In this document: in pieces, positions 1 to 11,814 of the stretch | Layout of the letters: every line of letters starts with the position of its first letter | Numbering within the stretch: the first letter of the stretch is position 1 | Origin: Brachionus rotundiformis | Taxonomy: Eukaryota; Rotifera; Eurotatoria; Ploima; Brachionidae | Length of the DNA: 64,000 nt | Direction: 5' to 3' | Assembly: GCA_016802295.1 (NCBI GenBank) | Contig: JAESIW010000180.1 | Coordinates: 2,536,039 to 2,600,038 of the forward strand | Notes under the pieces: generated by a model | Told to the model about the DNA's origin: nothing | The model's database searches: none | Seen by the model: only the letters and a program-made list of their open reading frames with translations | Program-made: the position numbers and the translations under genes

Positions 1-888
1 GTCTTCTTCAGCCTTTGAAAAGCTTCTTAGAAGGCCAAATGAAGACAATTCTAGTGAGTTTTCTAAATTTTTTAAAATTGTTTTGTTTTATCAATTATTT
101 TTAAAAAAGAAAGAAAAACGATTATTGGATTCCAAACGATTGAATTTAGATGCAAGCAAGGCTAGATTAAAAAAAATACAAGAGTCAAATTCAAATAAGA
201 CTGAGGTAATTTTTTTATAAATCGCATAACAAAAAGAATATTTGATTTTTCAAAAAATAAATATTTTTCTAATAAATTCCTATACGTCTAAAGATTATTG
301 ATAATGATAATTTTTTTTCTAGGCGGTAGAAGAGGTTCGCCAGGCTCAGACTGAATTTGATCGCCAATGTGAATTAACCAAGTTACTAATGGATGAGCTG
401 ACGATAACTTATGTAAATATTTTTAAAATATTTAACAATTTTTTTATCTAATTTTTAAACAGAATCATCACCTTCAATGTCTGGCCGATTTTGTTGAGGC
501 CCAATCTTTTTTTTATAGTTCATGTTCAAAAGTTATGCAAGATTTGACAAAACAAATCGGAATTTCTACTATCAGAAATACATCCGTCATTCCTCCAAAA
601 TTTGATGACGGAAATCCATTTACGTACCCAATTAATTCTTTGCCATCAAGCTTTACTGAAAAAAAGACGGCAAAAGTATTGTTTGACTACGAGGCAACCG
701 ATCCATCCGAGATAAATGTTTCAGCTAATCAGGTAAAAATTATTTTCGTAAAAAAGCATTATTTAATATAACTATTTTTTAAGATCATCACAATTCAAAT
801 TGTTCCAAATGATAATGATTGGGTTTTAGCAGAGTCAGGCAGAGACTCTGGTAAAGTTCCTAAGGCTTATATTCAAATTGTGGATTGA
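1..888 (+). CDS. SH3GLB: Endophilin B (SH3GLB-type), 3' part
   Basis: Membrane-curving N-BAR plus SH3 protein; family members act on mitochondria, autophagosomes and endosomes. Exons are 1-53 (partial), 110-205, 323-412, 463-732 and 784-888, all with GT/AG ends and in-frame junctions. The first three carry the C-terminal half of the BAR helix bundle, including KRLNLDASKARLKK and QTEFDRQCELTKLLM, which match the endophilin B signature (LDLDAxKxRLKKA, EFDRQAEITRLLL) better than endophilin A. Exon 4 holds NHHLQCLADFVEAQ and a short linker, then the SH3 domain starts at AKVLFDYEATDPSEI and ends GKVPKAYIQIVD followed by the stop. The SH3 domain is split by an intron at 733-783. The 5' end lies outside the window. 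A candidate AATAAA signal lies near 970. Confidence 0.9.
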
Positions 889-2629
889 TTGGATTAAACC
901 CTTGAAATCATTCTTAATTACTAGCAGTTAGCATTTAAATTCATATATTCTTTTAACCATTTATCCATTAATAAAATTTTAAAGAGAAGTTAATATTTAT
1001 CAATAATACCTTTTAACTGTTTCATCAAATAAGTCTTATTCTTTTTCTAAATATCAATCTATTAACAAATACTTCAACCATCATTAAAAAAAGGCATTTA
1101 TAATTCTATATAAAATTATTTGAAACAAAAAGATTTATTTTTGGCAAATTAATAGTTAATTTTTTTTCTTTCAATTAATTTAATTAACATGCTTAAAAAC
1201 TTAATTATTAATTATATAAACGATTAAATATAGTTAAGTATTAGATATTTAATTTTTTTTTAACTGATTCTCTATCAACAAATGTCCAAAAATTATTTAT
1301 GATATAATGTTTGATGTCAATATTTCATCAAGATTAAGGTAAACTTGATTGACAACGAATATTCTAAGTGCAATTAAAACATTATATTCTATGAAATGTT
1401 TAATGAATATACTTAGTTGTTTTTCCAAAAATTTTTTTCTTTAATGGTAAAAAAATTTTTGTTTTATCTTGTCGATAAAAATTTGAAATCAATCATTTAA
1501 AAATTATTTGATTAATTTTTATCTTTACCTCTACTAAAAATTGATAATTTAAAATATTTTAAATTGGTAATATGTACCTTAACGACTGTTAAATAATAGT
1601 AATAAATTATATAAATTTTCAAGAGAGAGAAAACAATCTGTTTAGTATTTTAGTTTTAAAAAAATTGAAATTTATTTATTTTTTATGATAAATCTTAATC
1701 AAAGTAAAAGTATTAATTAGCTAATTGTCGATAGATAAACTTTTAATGATTTAAATAAATTAGCTACTTAGAGTTCAATTAGAGTAAATTTTTTTATTTA
1801 TTTAACCTAGTAAAATATTCCAAATTTGACTAAAAAATAAAAAACTTACATCATTAAATAAAATATTTAAAAAAGTTATTTGAAATTTCTTTGTGAAAAT
1901 GCTTTTTAAATATTGATATTTCTAAATCCCATTGGTTTTATTTAATTTCTTTTCAAAGATTTGATTACCAGATATTGTTCTGCAAAAATTTTGTATAAAT
2001 TTTTAAAGTAATTAAAGCTTCAAAAATCAATGCTCAATAATTACTGTTTAGCTAAGTTTTGTCGCTCTTAATATTTTTATTAAGTTCTTTTCTTTTTACT
2101 CTTTTCGACTACTATAAAGCTTTATAAAATACTAATTAAATAAAATAATTTCTAAAAATAACTGCTTTTTTGCTTTAAATATGTCAAAAAGAATCCTTAA
2201 AGAAATTCGAATGACCTATGTTTAAAAATTAGCCTTTTCTAGACGATTTGTTTTTATGCTATAAAACTTAAACTGTTAATTTTTTCAATATTTTCAACAA
2301 TTAATCAGGTAACTAAAGATATTTCTAAAAAAACTAAAATTCATTTCGTTTCTATGCAAACAATAAAATTTTTCATACCAGTAATAAGTAATGCCTAAAT
2401 TTACGCTTAGAATTAAAAACTTTATTTTTGATTTATTTGTTTCAGATAGAAAAAAATTTGAATTTTTGACTAGCTTTAATTCATAAACATATCACCTCTT
2501 AAATTAGCTCAGATAGATTACCACATATTTGGAAATTGAACCTTTCTCAAACACGAAATAACTTGGTTACCGATCAAATATTTTATCGAATTTATTTTCA
2601 AGATATAATTAATATTTGAAAATATTAAA
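889..2629. other. Gene-free AT-rich stretch between endophilin B and ADAM10
   Basis: No exon-like open frames with recognisable protein similarity on either strand. It should contain the endophilin 3' UTR and the ADAM10 promoter, but I see no distinctive element. Confidence 0.6.
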
Positions 2630-5600
2630 ATGCACTTCTTGGTCTTATGTACAGTTTTAAGCACTATTCTTCTTAATTTAACACTCATTGCCGAATCAGG
2701 TGAGGTTTAAATAAAATTGAAATGTTTCAAATCTAATTAAGGACTTAATTAAGCTAATCCATACTTAAAACGATATTCACGTGTAAATTTTGATAGGCAA
2801 GATTTGACTAGAAGTCACGAGAGAATTAAAAGAGATATTCAACCTTTTCTGGAGTTAAAATTCACAGCTCACGAAAAGTATTTTTGAATCTTAACAAAAA
2901 AATTAAATTAATTTTTCTTGAATCTTGATAGGATATTTGACTTGAAATTGAAACCAGTTGAGCCAAAATTCTTTAAAAAAGATTATATTGAAATTGGTAC
3001 ACGAGAAGTTCCAATATCTGACTTCCAATTATACGAAGGCTATTTAGCTGATGAACCAGATAATTCACATGTAACCGGAACAATAATTGATGGAGCTTTC
3101 ATTGGAACAGTCGAATCAAAAAAAGACGGAGCATATTACATCGAACCAGGAAAAAAATATAATGTAAATGACCAGGATTCAATTATTTACCATGAAGATG
3201 ATGTCGATAGTAAGCCACGAGTAAAAAGGTCCACCAACGAACCAGATATTGGATGTGGAATTTCTAAAAACAAGGTACAGGAAGCTCTTTTAAGAGAGCA
3301 GCGTAAATTTGGTAAAAAAGTAAGTGAATGAGTTTTATGTTGAATAAGCCGACTTTAATGTGGAATAAATTTAAAAATTAATTTAAGATAGTTTGGGAGA
3401 AAATTCTTAACTATTTGGAATGGAGTATAGTTTTCTCTATCAGCCGTTCGGCGTTGGAATAAAAGCTAATTAAAAATTATCCAAGATAAACTTAGGGTTA
3501 AATTTTCAAAAATTTTTGATTTGTTTGTTTGGTTTTCTTAAATTTTTATAAGTAAAAATAAAAATTGAATTTTAAATAATAAATTAAATTTTTATTCAAA
3601 TTTTTTTTAAGAAATCATGCTTTTTTATTTAAAATCGACAGGCTTTGTAATTTAAATATAAAAGAACACTAAGAAAGATTATCTTGTATTTTTTTATTTC
3701 TATAAAGCGATATTTAATAATTAAAAGTTATCTTAAAAGTTGATTTTATAATGTATAAATATTTTTTGAAATATTCATAAAGAATTTACTTCCAATATTT
3801 TTTTTAATTTTTTTATCGAATCTTGTTTCATTTTACAAAAAACAAATATATTTTTTAAATAATTAATCGTCTTTACTGAAAGGAGAATAAACCTATAAAG
3901 GAATCGATCAATTTTGCCGAGTCCCAGTCATTTAAATATTCAAGAGAAGCCAATTTAAGAAACAAACGCCAGACTGAAACATTTCCAAATGGACGCAATG
4001 TGTGCAATCTTTATCTTAAAATTGATCCATATTTATATGATACCATTTTTAATAGCGAAGGCAATCGAAATAATGTCTTAACGAGGAATTATCTAATTTA
4101 TTACCTAGAAAAACAGGTTGAATCTTTAAATATCATATTTAACAAAGTAACAACATCGGGTTATTTTCAAAATTTAAATTTTATTACACAAAGAATAAGA
4201 ATTTACCAACTATCTAGTTGTTCTAGTCTAGCCTCGCCAGAAAACAAAATATGCGAAAACTATTTAGATGCTATTACTTTTTTGAACTATGTATCATTAG
4301 ATAATTTCGATGATTATTGTCTATCATTTACATTTACTTCACGTGACTTTGCCGATGGTACTTTAGGACTTGCTTGGGTTGCCTCGACAGATGGAACTGC
4401 TGGTGGAATTTGCCAAAAACGAACCACAGTAATCAACGAAACTAAGAGTCTAAATTCCGGAATTGTTTCTTTAGTTAGTTTTGGTTCCAGAGTTCCTGAA
4501 CGAGTAAATCAAATAACTTTTGCCCACGAAGTCGGCCATTCGCTAGGTTCTGGGCACGATCCTAATACCGCAGCTTGCCAACCGGGAGGTTCAAGTGGAA
4601 ATTTTATAATGTTCAGTCGAGCCACAACAGGAAACCAGCCCAACAATGATATGTTTTCTGACTGCAGTATTGGACAAATTAATTCAGTATTTTCAAGCTT
4701 AGCACCATCAACAAAAAATTGTCTCAAGTCAGCATCGGAAATTAGTGGTACGTGTGGAAATGGAATAATAGATAACGGAGAAGTATGTGATCCTGGTGAT
4801 TCTGGATTGAGCAATTGTTGTGCTGATTGCAAGTCATTGATTGGAGAATGCGATCCGAGTCAGGGTGGATGCTGTGATCCAAGCACATGCAAATTTTATA
4901 CCAATGAAGTAATTTGTTTGATTGGCAACGATTGTCGTGGAGATATAAAATGTACTAACTCAAGTGCCATATGTCCAATTGATCAGAATGTCAGTTTTAA
5001 AGAGGATTTGACCCTTTGTAATGCTAATACACAAGTGTGCCGTAATGGAGTAACTTTTTAGTTAAGTTTTTAGATAAGTTATATCTAAATTAATTGAATC
5101 TAGGTTTGCACTGACTCAATTTGTGATAGATTTAATTTAAAGCAGTGTTATTTGGTGGGCAATTTATCAGATCCAAGTGTAAATAAATCACAACTGTGTT
5201 TGTTGGCCTGTACAGGAGGTAAAAGATGAAAATTATTCCTAAAAGATTTTTAAATAGTTCATTTTAAGCTAAAACTAACAATCAATGCAAATTAACTAAG
5301 GATATTCCAGACTTTAATGGTCAATCATATTCTCTGAGACCTGGTAATCAATATATTTACATATTTTGGTAAAAAATAAAACTCTTATCTGCCGATAGGC
5401 TCAGCATGCAGTCAGCTGAATGGATACTGTGATATATTTTCGAAATGTCGTGAGGTGAATGCCGAAGGTTCTCTGGCTAGGCTGGCTAATACTTTGATTT
5501 CATTAACCACAATAACAATTGAAGACATAAAAAGTTTTGCAACTGTACAATTTCATTTAATTTTTTAAAATTGATTACAACTAAATTGAAAATTTTTATC

Positions 5601-6063
5601 TAGACATATTGGTGGGCTATTCTACTAATTTGCATAGCATTTTTGGCCATTAATGCCATCATTTTCTTTTGTATACTTGTACACATTAATTCGGATAATC
5701 CAGAAAAAAGCTTTGGTTACAGTTTTAGACAAACTCTTAGGCGACCTTGTCAAGTGGTAAATTTTAATAATTAAAATTTATAGTTTTAAATTATTAAACT
5801 TTAATAATTTTGAATTTAAAAAATCAAATACTTAAAATAATTATTTTTATGTTAAGTGCCGTCGAAAGCCAGACAATTTAAGAAAAAATTCAAACAACTA
5901 CAAAAGTTTTCCAAACAAAAAATCCAAAAACTCTGTAGTTACACATGAGCTTAAAGAAAGATATGATACTGATGATAAAACCTCTGAATCATCCGAAGTG
6001 AATGTACCGAAATCTTATAAAATGCATAAAGTAAAAAAAAATCCAAGACAATTAGATGATTGA
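2630..6063 (+). CDS. ADAM10: ADAM10/kuzbanian membrane metalloprotease
   Basis: Zinc sheddase; in animals ADAM10 cleaves Notch and many other ectodomains. Nine exons: 2630-2699, 2754-2877, 2932-3319, 3883-5049, 5104-5218, 5269-5343, 5399-5544, 5604-5756, 5857-6063; 814 residues. Order: hydrophobic signal peptide (about 1-20); prodomain with IIYHEDD; a basic RVKR (161-164) inside the prodomain and RNKR (220-223) at its end as furin-type sites; catalytic domain with HEVGHSLGSGHD (409-420), the reprolysin HExxHxxGxxHD zinc site; disintegrin/cysteine-rich region from CGNGIIDNGEVCD; membrane-proximal GYCDIFSKCREVNAEGSLAR, nearly as in vertebrate ADAM10; one membrane span (about 697-721) starting YWWAILLICIAF; basic, Lys-rich tail. 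All catalytic residues are present. The acceptor at 3883 is a NAGNAG type, so a one-codon alternative is possible. A candidate AATAAA follows at 6083. Confidence 0.95.
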
Positions 6064-6143
6064 TATATTTATCCATATCATTAATAAAATATTTTTAAAA
6101 TGTATCTTAATACTTTATTAAATAAAAACAATTAAAAACTAGA

Positions 6144-8627
6144 TTAACTTGAGGCAGGAGTCATCATTTGAGGCATAGCATTGCCATTAGGATATTTGGC
6201 TTTGAATTTTTTAACAAGTTCAGGCTCTAAGAGCCTTACACCGTCCAATTGATTGCCTAGAGTTATCCAATTTTCTCTTAAGTTGTGCGGTCGTCCAAAT
6301 AGTTCACATTTTCTTGTGCCAGGAGACAGTCTCTCAATCAAGCCATATACTTCGTCTGGTTTATGAGAAGTTGCTCTTACTTCGGCCACAATTGTGTCAC
6401 AATCTAATCCAGTGTTGAACAAATCGGTATTAGGTTTACCTTTAACCCCTATGAGACAGTGCTCTTTACCATGGTTTAGCCAATGACCAGTACGACCCGT
6501 TCTAATAATGCGCTGGAGCTGATTGGTTTTAACCCATATTAACTCATCACAGCGTTCATAATTCCATTCTTTTAAGCATTCTCTTCCTAATTCCATCGCT
6601 CGACCAGTTACCCACAGAAATATGTAGCCTTCGTCTTGCAACGATGGAACGTCTAGTTTTCTCATTTCATCATCAGCCATCGTTCCATATGGAAGTTCCA
6701 TATGAATATCCCATGGTGGATCTAAGTAACCATAATTTAGTATCCAAGTCTAATTTAATCTATATGCTTCCTTACCTGCCATTATTACACTAAATTTACC
6801 CAAAATAGTCATGTCAAAAGTTCTAAGATCACATTGAATCCATTGAGGGGATATTTTTGTTTTGCTCAATCTTGACAATACTGAACTTGAATTTGTGAGC
6901 AGTTCTTGGTCAACATCCTGCATATCTATTTCATAATGAATATACTAAAGAGACAAAAATTTTAAAAATTGCTATTCTTTATTATTAATTACTAAAATAT
7001 TTTATGGAATTAAACGACTTAAATTTAACCCAACATCATCGAAGCTATAATACACACAACTAAGCTAATATAGCCAAAAAATAAATATCTCCTGATGAAA
7101 TAAATGCCAGTTGATAACTTATTTTTTTAATTTAAAAAATTGTCTGATTCAAAAATAAACCAAGATATTTTTTTGACAATTTTATAAGTAAATACTTTTT
7201 AAATTGATTTATTTTTCAGATTACCTTGCAGTTATTCATGTTGTAACAAGTGTTTAAAAATGAACAATCGCCAAGAGATACTTAAGATTAAAGTTATTTT
7301 ATTTTAATTATTATATTAATAGAATTTACCATCCGTGTGTGGCTTAATTATTCTTTTGAAATGAATTTTATCGCATTTTTTTTGAAGCATGCCTCGTTCG
7401 ATTAAGTCTCTACAACAATCAATTTTGGTACCATTTGGACAATACTCTTGAACATGACCTATGTAATTACAATAATTAAAATTAATTTTAATATGATATA
7501 AATTTAAAAAATACTTTTAGCTGATTTAAAATGTTCCAATTCAAGTTTTTCAACTGTTGTCATCTTTCCGAGAAGTTCATTTATCTGCTTGGCTAACAAT
7601 CGAGGTTCATATTCTGAAGCAAGCGGTGACGCCAGAAGGTTTTCGATTTTTTCTGTCAAAGAAAGTTTATTTTTTGGCTTTTTGAATACATCAATTTTAG
7701 TGTCCGACTCTAATGATTTTCGCTTTAGAATTTTTTTCGTATATGCATTTAACTTTAGATAATTAAATGATTTTATAAATTAACTTAATTTTAATGCTTG
7801 AAAAAAAAACTTACAAAATCAGAGTCTATTTCTACAATTTTAAAATATTTTTCATCTTCGGAGGTTTTTTTTTCTTCAATTCTTCAATTAAAACTATAAA
7901 TTTTCAAGTAAAATTTTCAACTTATAAAAATTACTTGATTATTTTATACACATTTGAGATTTTAAGAATTATCTTAGCCAATTCATCATCGGATAAATTT
8001 TCTCCAAGCTGAGAATTTATATCGGAAAACAGTATAAAAGAATAAATAGGTAGTTCGTTGATAGGGTTAGACAAAAAATCAATTATCAAACTTTCAGCTT
8101 CAATTTAGTAATTATTATTATAAAAATTATTTATTTTGGAATATTATTAGATATATTTAAAAATTTGGTAAAAACGTGACATTGTGAAATTAATTAAAAT
8201 TAATGAAGTTTAAATTAAAACTTCATTTAAATATTCAAATAAATATTATCCCTAAAATCGAAATTTTTTTTATTCCCATTAGCTTATTTTCTCCTTTTTA
8301 CAAGCTTATCTTAATTTGTGACAAAAGTTATTCTTTTGCTAATTTACTTAACTGATACAGGATTTAAATACAAAATTATCTTAAAAATCTATTTTAAATA
8401 AAATGCTTTAAAAATTTATTTAGAGAATTTAAAATTTTAGTTTTCAAATTGTTTAATGAAAAAATTATTTTCTCTTTCGAATAAATTTAGAATTAATGAT
8501 AATAAATACCTGTATACAAAATATTTTGGTCAATTAGACGACATTCGCGGTTTTTATCATCGCTGAGATTGTCTAAAAACTTTTTTCTATTTTCATATTT
8601 TTGTCGATAATAATTCAACTTTGACAT
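6144..8627 (-). CDS. METTL3: METTL3, catalytic N6-adenosine RNA methyltransferase
   Basis: Catalytic subunit of the METTL3-METTL14 complex that writes m6A on mRNA in the nucleus. Eight exons on the minus strand: 8510-8627, 7935-8097, 7815-7881, 7515-7752, 7330-7458, 7225-7280, 6776-6944, 6144-6721; 505 residues, somewhat shorter than the human protein because the N-terminal region is compressed. Paired CCCH zinc fingers are visible (EYCPNGTK...CDKIHF and GDCSFLNTCYNMNNCKYIHY), followed by PQWIQCDLRTFDMTILGKFS, the SAM-site DPPW (314-317, codon split by the intron 6722-6775), LWVTGRAMELGRECL, and RTGRTGHWLNHGKEHCL. The C-terminal ERLSPGTRKCELFGRPHN is typical. The first three exons are divergent and are supported mainly by frame and splice signals. 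It lies tail to tail with ADAM10, the two stop codons about 80 bases apart. Confidence 0.94.
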
Positions 8628-8899
8628 TTGCTTTTACAAAAAATTATTAAAATAAAACAATTAAATCTTAAAATATATATAATCGAAAGGGTATTAAGCC
8701 TTTTAATATCGAGACTTTTTTCTCAATTAATTAAATTTAAAATTAAATTTATAATTAAAAAAAAGCACTAATTTTAGCAAAATTTTATTCATGGACAGTA
8801 AAATAACAGGTCAAAAAGCAATTTTTTTTAAAGAATAAAACAAAGATCATTGAAAATAAACCAATAAATCAACGGAGGAAGTTTTATAAGTTTAAGATA

Positions 8900-9271
8900 T
8901 TACTGAGTAGCTTTCCCGCTTGTTTTTACACTTTTACCTGATTTATCTGTCTTTTTTTCCTTTTTCTTTAGTTCAATGTTTCCGCGAATAAGGCTCGAGT
9001 AAGCTAGTTGAAATTTGTTGACTTCCTTGCCTGATACGATAGTACTTATCTTTTTAGAGCCCATATTTGCTCTCATTAGACATTTGTATTCTTGTGGTTC
9101 AGCCGGTTGAGGAGGATCTTTCTTTTGGGTACGAGGTACTGGTTTAGTTCTTCCATCATAACGTTTCATTGTGACCAAAACAGTCCCGCTTGTTTTTGCT
9201 TTTTGATAAAATTTGGTCAACTCGGACAAAAATTGCTCATTATCTAACAGGACCATTGTGTTCAAATTCAA
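8900..9271 (-). CDS. SRP14: Signal recognition particle 14 kDa protein
   Basis: SRP14 binds the Alu domain of SRP RNA with SRP9 and slows elongation during co-translational targeting. Single exon, up to 123 residues. Family motifs are clear: MVLLDNEQFLSELTKFYQKA at the start, MKRYDGRTKPVPR, and KKISTIVSGKEVNKFQLAYS, followed by a Lys-rich tail typical of SRP14. The first ATG is at 9271; the next in-frame ATG at 9256 gives the usual MVLL start and is more likely the real one. The gene is on the same strand as METTL3, whose ATG is about 270 bases downstream of this stop codon. Confidence 0.95.
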   Translation of the reverse strand: MNLNTMVLLDNEQFLSELTKFYQKAKTSGTVLVTMKRYDGRTKPVPRTQKKDPPQPAEPQEYKCLMRANMGSKKISTIVSGKEVNKFQLAYSSLIRGNIELKKKEKKTDKSGKSVKTSGKATQ

Positions 9272-9980
9272 TATATGGAATTCAATATATTTTTTCTAAT
9301 TTAAGGAAATATAGATTTTTTTAAATTATAAATTTATCGTCATCAAAAAAATTTCAATTTTCGTTATTATCTTTACATTAGTAGCAGTTTTATTAGTAAA
9401 TAAAATGCAGATTGCATTCATTTTGTTTTAGGCATAGTTGTTAGTCTGATAAGATTTGTAAATAAAAATTACTAATAATTATTTGAGTTTTTTAGATTAT
9501 CTGTATTTAACAAATATTTAATAGTTACAAAGAGAAAATATTCAATCTTTAAAAAAGACTGATCAAACAACTTAATTTATATGAAGATATAAAAATTGGA
9601 CATAAAATTAATAAAGTCTTATTTTAATTTTTAAAATATGTTTATTAAAGTAAAAAAGAAAAAGAATAATAAAAGCTGTGGGGATTTGACCAAGAATAAA
9701 GTGTTAAGCTGAAATTCTCCCGATAGACAAGACAAGACTTTTAGCCAAGTGAGAGATAAAGAAGCTGGTTAGGAGTTCCAAGGTAGCTCAAAAAGTTGGT
9801 AAATCAGTGTTACTTTTTTGGCTGGCTTAGTAATCAAATCCATCGAGTCAATCCAAGCCAAAAATAAAAGGGTGCCATAAAAAAATTAGATGAAATTTTT
9901 GAATGTAAAATTTTATCTTTTAGACGACTTAATAGCAAAATGTTATTAATTAAGTAATCAATAGTAAAAAAATATATTAA
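9272..9980. other. Intergenic region with a GC-richer patch (about 9670-9880)
   Basis: Mostly AT-rich. The patch at 9670-9880 has clearly higher GC than its surroundings. On the minus strand it reads about 70 codons with one stop (fragments such as LAWIDSMDLITKPAKKV and GEFQLNTLFLVKSPQ), so it may be a decayed coding or transposon remnant. Identity unknown. Confidence 0.4.
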
Positions 9981-10961
9981 TCAGGAAAAACTAGTTGTAA
10001 AAACATCACTTGTTGATTTTTTAATGCGCTTATTTGATACAGTTGAAATTAATTCGTTTCTGAACAAATTATTGAATATTAAATTGATAAAAAAAGGAGA
10101 ATAATTGTTAAGATATGAAATACAATTCGAAATAGCTTGGATAACTTCAAATAAATCAAAGTTGACCACAATTCTATGGGTGAAACTGATAAAATGTATT
10201 GTATGATACAGAATAAAAGATATAGCCCATGGTAAATAGATTATTAAAAATATTATATTAATTGCTATAACAGTAATTGCAAAAGTGTATTCTTTTTTTA
10301 GCGATTTACTTCTTTTTATGTTTTTTTTTATTGTAACCACCTGTTTTGTGATTTTATAATTAAAAGCAAAAATGATTACAAAAGGAACTAGATCTCTTAA
10401 AAGCACATTGGTTGCATCACCGATTAAATCAGTAATTCTAATTCCAGTACAAACTGTGTTTGTTATGTTTTTTAAAGTTGTATTATATCCATCAGCATCA
10501 TTCACAAACGTTTCCTCAATTTCAATAAAAAACGTGAAATAAATCGAATTACAAATACATAGCGCTACAATTATAAGAACCAAAATTAAAATATATGTTT
10601 TGCGATCTAATGGTTTTAATTTTATTTGGCAAATCGACCTGTATAAATCATAAGAAATCAAAACTTGGGCAAACGAAGGAATTTGATGAATCACTGCTAG
10701 GACCATATTATAAAATTGACATGCAAATAAATTGGTATTTCTTGGATCAAGCTCGAAATACTCTAGAATAAAGATAATAAGCTGATTTAAAAGTGTAAGA
10801 ATATTGAGAATACATAACAAAATATATAAAAAACCAACGTTGGTATTTTTATTGAATTTATGACCAGTGAAAACCCAAATTGTTAACAAATTTAGAAAAA
10901 TTCCCAATGGCATTGTTGTGATCGAGAAATAAAATTCAATGTAAATTGGTAATTCAGACAT
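9981..10961 (-). CDS. Orphan rhodopsin-like 7TM receptor, intronless
   Basis: A 326-residue protein with seven hydrophobic segments at about 10-32, 42-68, 82-106, 124-146, 188-208, 226-252 and 270-298. A cysteine before TM3 (C81) and one in extracellular loop 2 (C171) can form the usual disulphide. N-glycosylation motifs (NTT, NIT) lie in that loop. The DRY position reads YDLYR; TM6 has YLPW; the NPxxY region reads NYSPFFINLIF followed by an amphipathic FNNLFR helix 8 start. This pattern fits class A receptors of the invertebrate peptide-receptor kind, often found as lineage-specific intronless expansions. No ligand can be assigned. The start ATG at 10961 leaves a short extracellular N terminus. 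Confidence 0.8.
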   Translation of the reverse strand: MSELPIYIEFYFSITTMPLGIFLNLLTIWVFTGHKFNKNTNVGFLYILLCILNILTLLNQLIIFILEYFELDPRNTNLFACQFYNMVLAVIHQIPSFAQVLISYDLYRSICQIKLKPLDRKTYILILVLIIVALCICNSIYFTFFIEIEETFVNDADGYNTTLKNITNTVCTGIRITDLIGDATNVLLRDLVPFVIIFAFNYKITKQVVTIKKNIKRSKSLKKEYTFAITVIAINIIFLIIYLPWAISFILYHTIHFISFTHRIVVNFDLFEVIQAISNCISYLNNYSPFFINLIFNNLFRNELISTVSNKRIKKSTSDVFTTSFS

Positions 10962-11814
10962 TTTAAAATATTTTTTTTATTTTGTTTCGTGTTATTGATA
11001 TTTTTAAATATTTTTTTGAAATAAAACTCGGAAATTGATAAAAACTGATTTATTAATGTTTTAATGTATCTTAATCGAAATTTAAAAAAAAATCAAAATT
11101 TTCACTAAAAAATTTTAATGTTCCTCAACAAACAATTTTTTAAGAGGTTAGCTATATCATGAGACAGTTCATAATATATTTTTATTTCAGCCAAAAAGAT
11201 AAATTTCATTTTAAAATTTGATTTCCTTTTTAAAATGAAAAAAAATTACATGATTAAAGCGTTTGTTGACAGTATGAATAGATTTATTCTACTTTATTTT
11301 TTATTTATTAATCTATCAGTATAACTTGTAATTAATTTTAAACTTAAATAGTCGATAAAAATGAACAAAATAACTGCTTTAAATTTTCAAGTCAAATTAA
11401 TTCAAATATAGAATTTTGTAACAATATTTTAATTATAATTTATTCCAAAAGAAATATAATAAAAGTAAATATTTTTTTTATATACCACAAATTAAAAATA
11501 ACCGAAAAGGTTAACAATTTAAAAATATCATGATTAAAAATAATTTACAAACTGTTGATTTTAAAACAAAAAAAAATCTGTAAAATTATTTAAAAGTATT
11601 TATTTAAAATTTTTTTTATCTATATTCATTTGAATATTATTTCTTGCTGTTTTTAATTTCGCATGAGTGCTATTTACTTAGAAGAAAAACATTAAGATTA
11701 AATTTAAAATTTTTAAATAATTACATTTTCCTGAAATAGACAAAGTATTTTTCGATAAAGAACATTTGTTTACTTTGTTATCTTTTTTTTCTAATTAAAA
11801 ATATTTAAATTAGA
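10962..11814. other. Gene-free AT-rich spacer
   Basis: No supported gene; low-complexity AT-rich sequence between the receptor 5' end and the 3' end of the centrosomin-like gene. Confidence 0.6.

Noticed and set aside
7794..8012. Plus-strand 72-codon frame
   Set aside because: It overlaps METTL3 exons 2 and 3 on the opposite strand and is Phe/Ile-rich from AT content.
9739..9860. tRNA gene suggested by D-arm-like and box-B-like snippets
   Set aside because: No cloverleaf with a proper acceptor stem and anticodon arm could be drawn.
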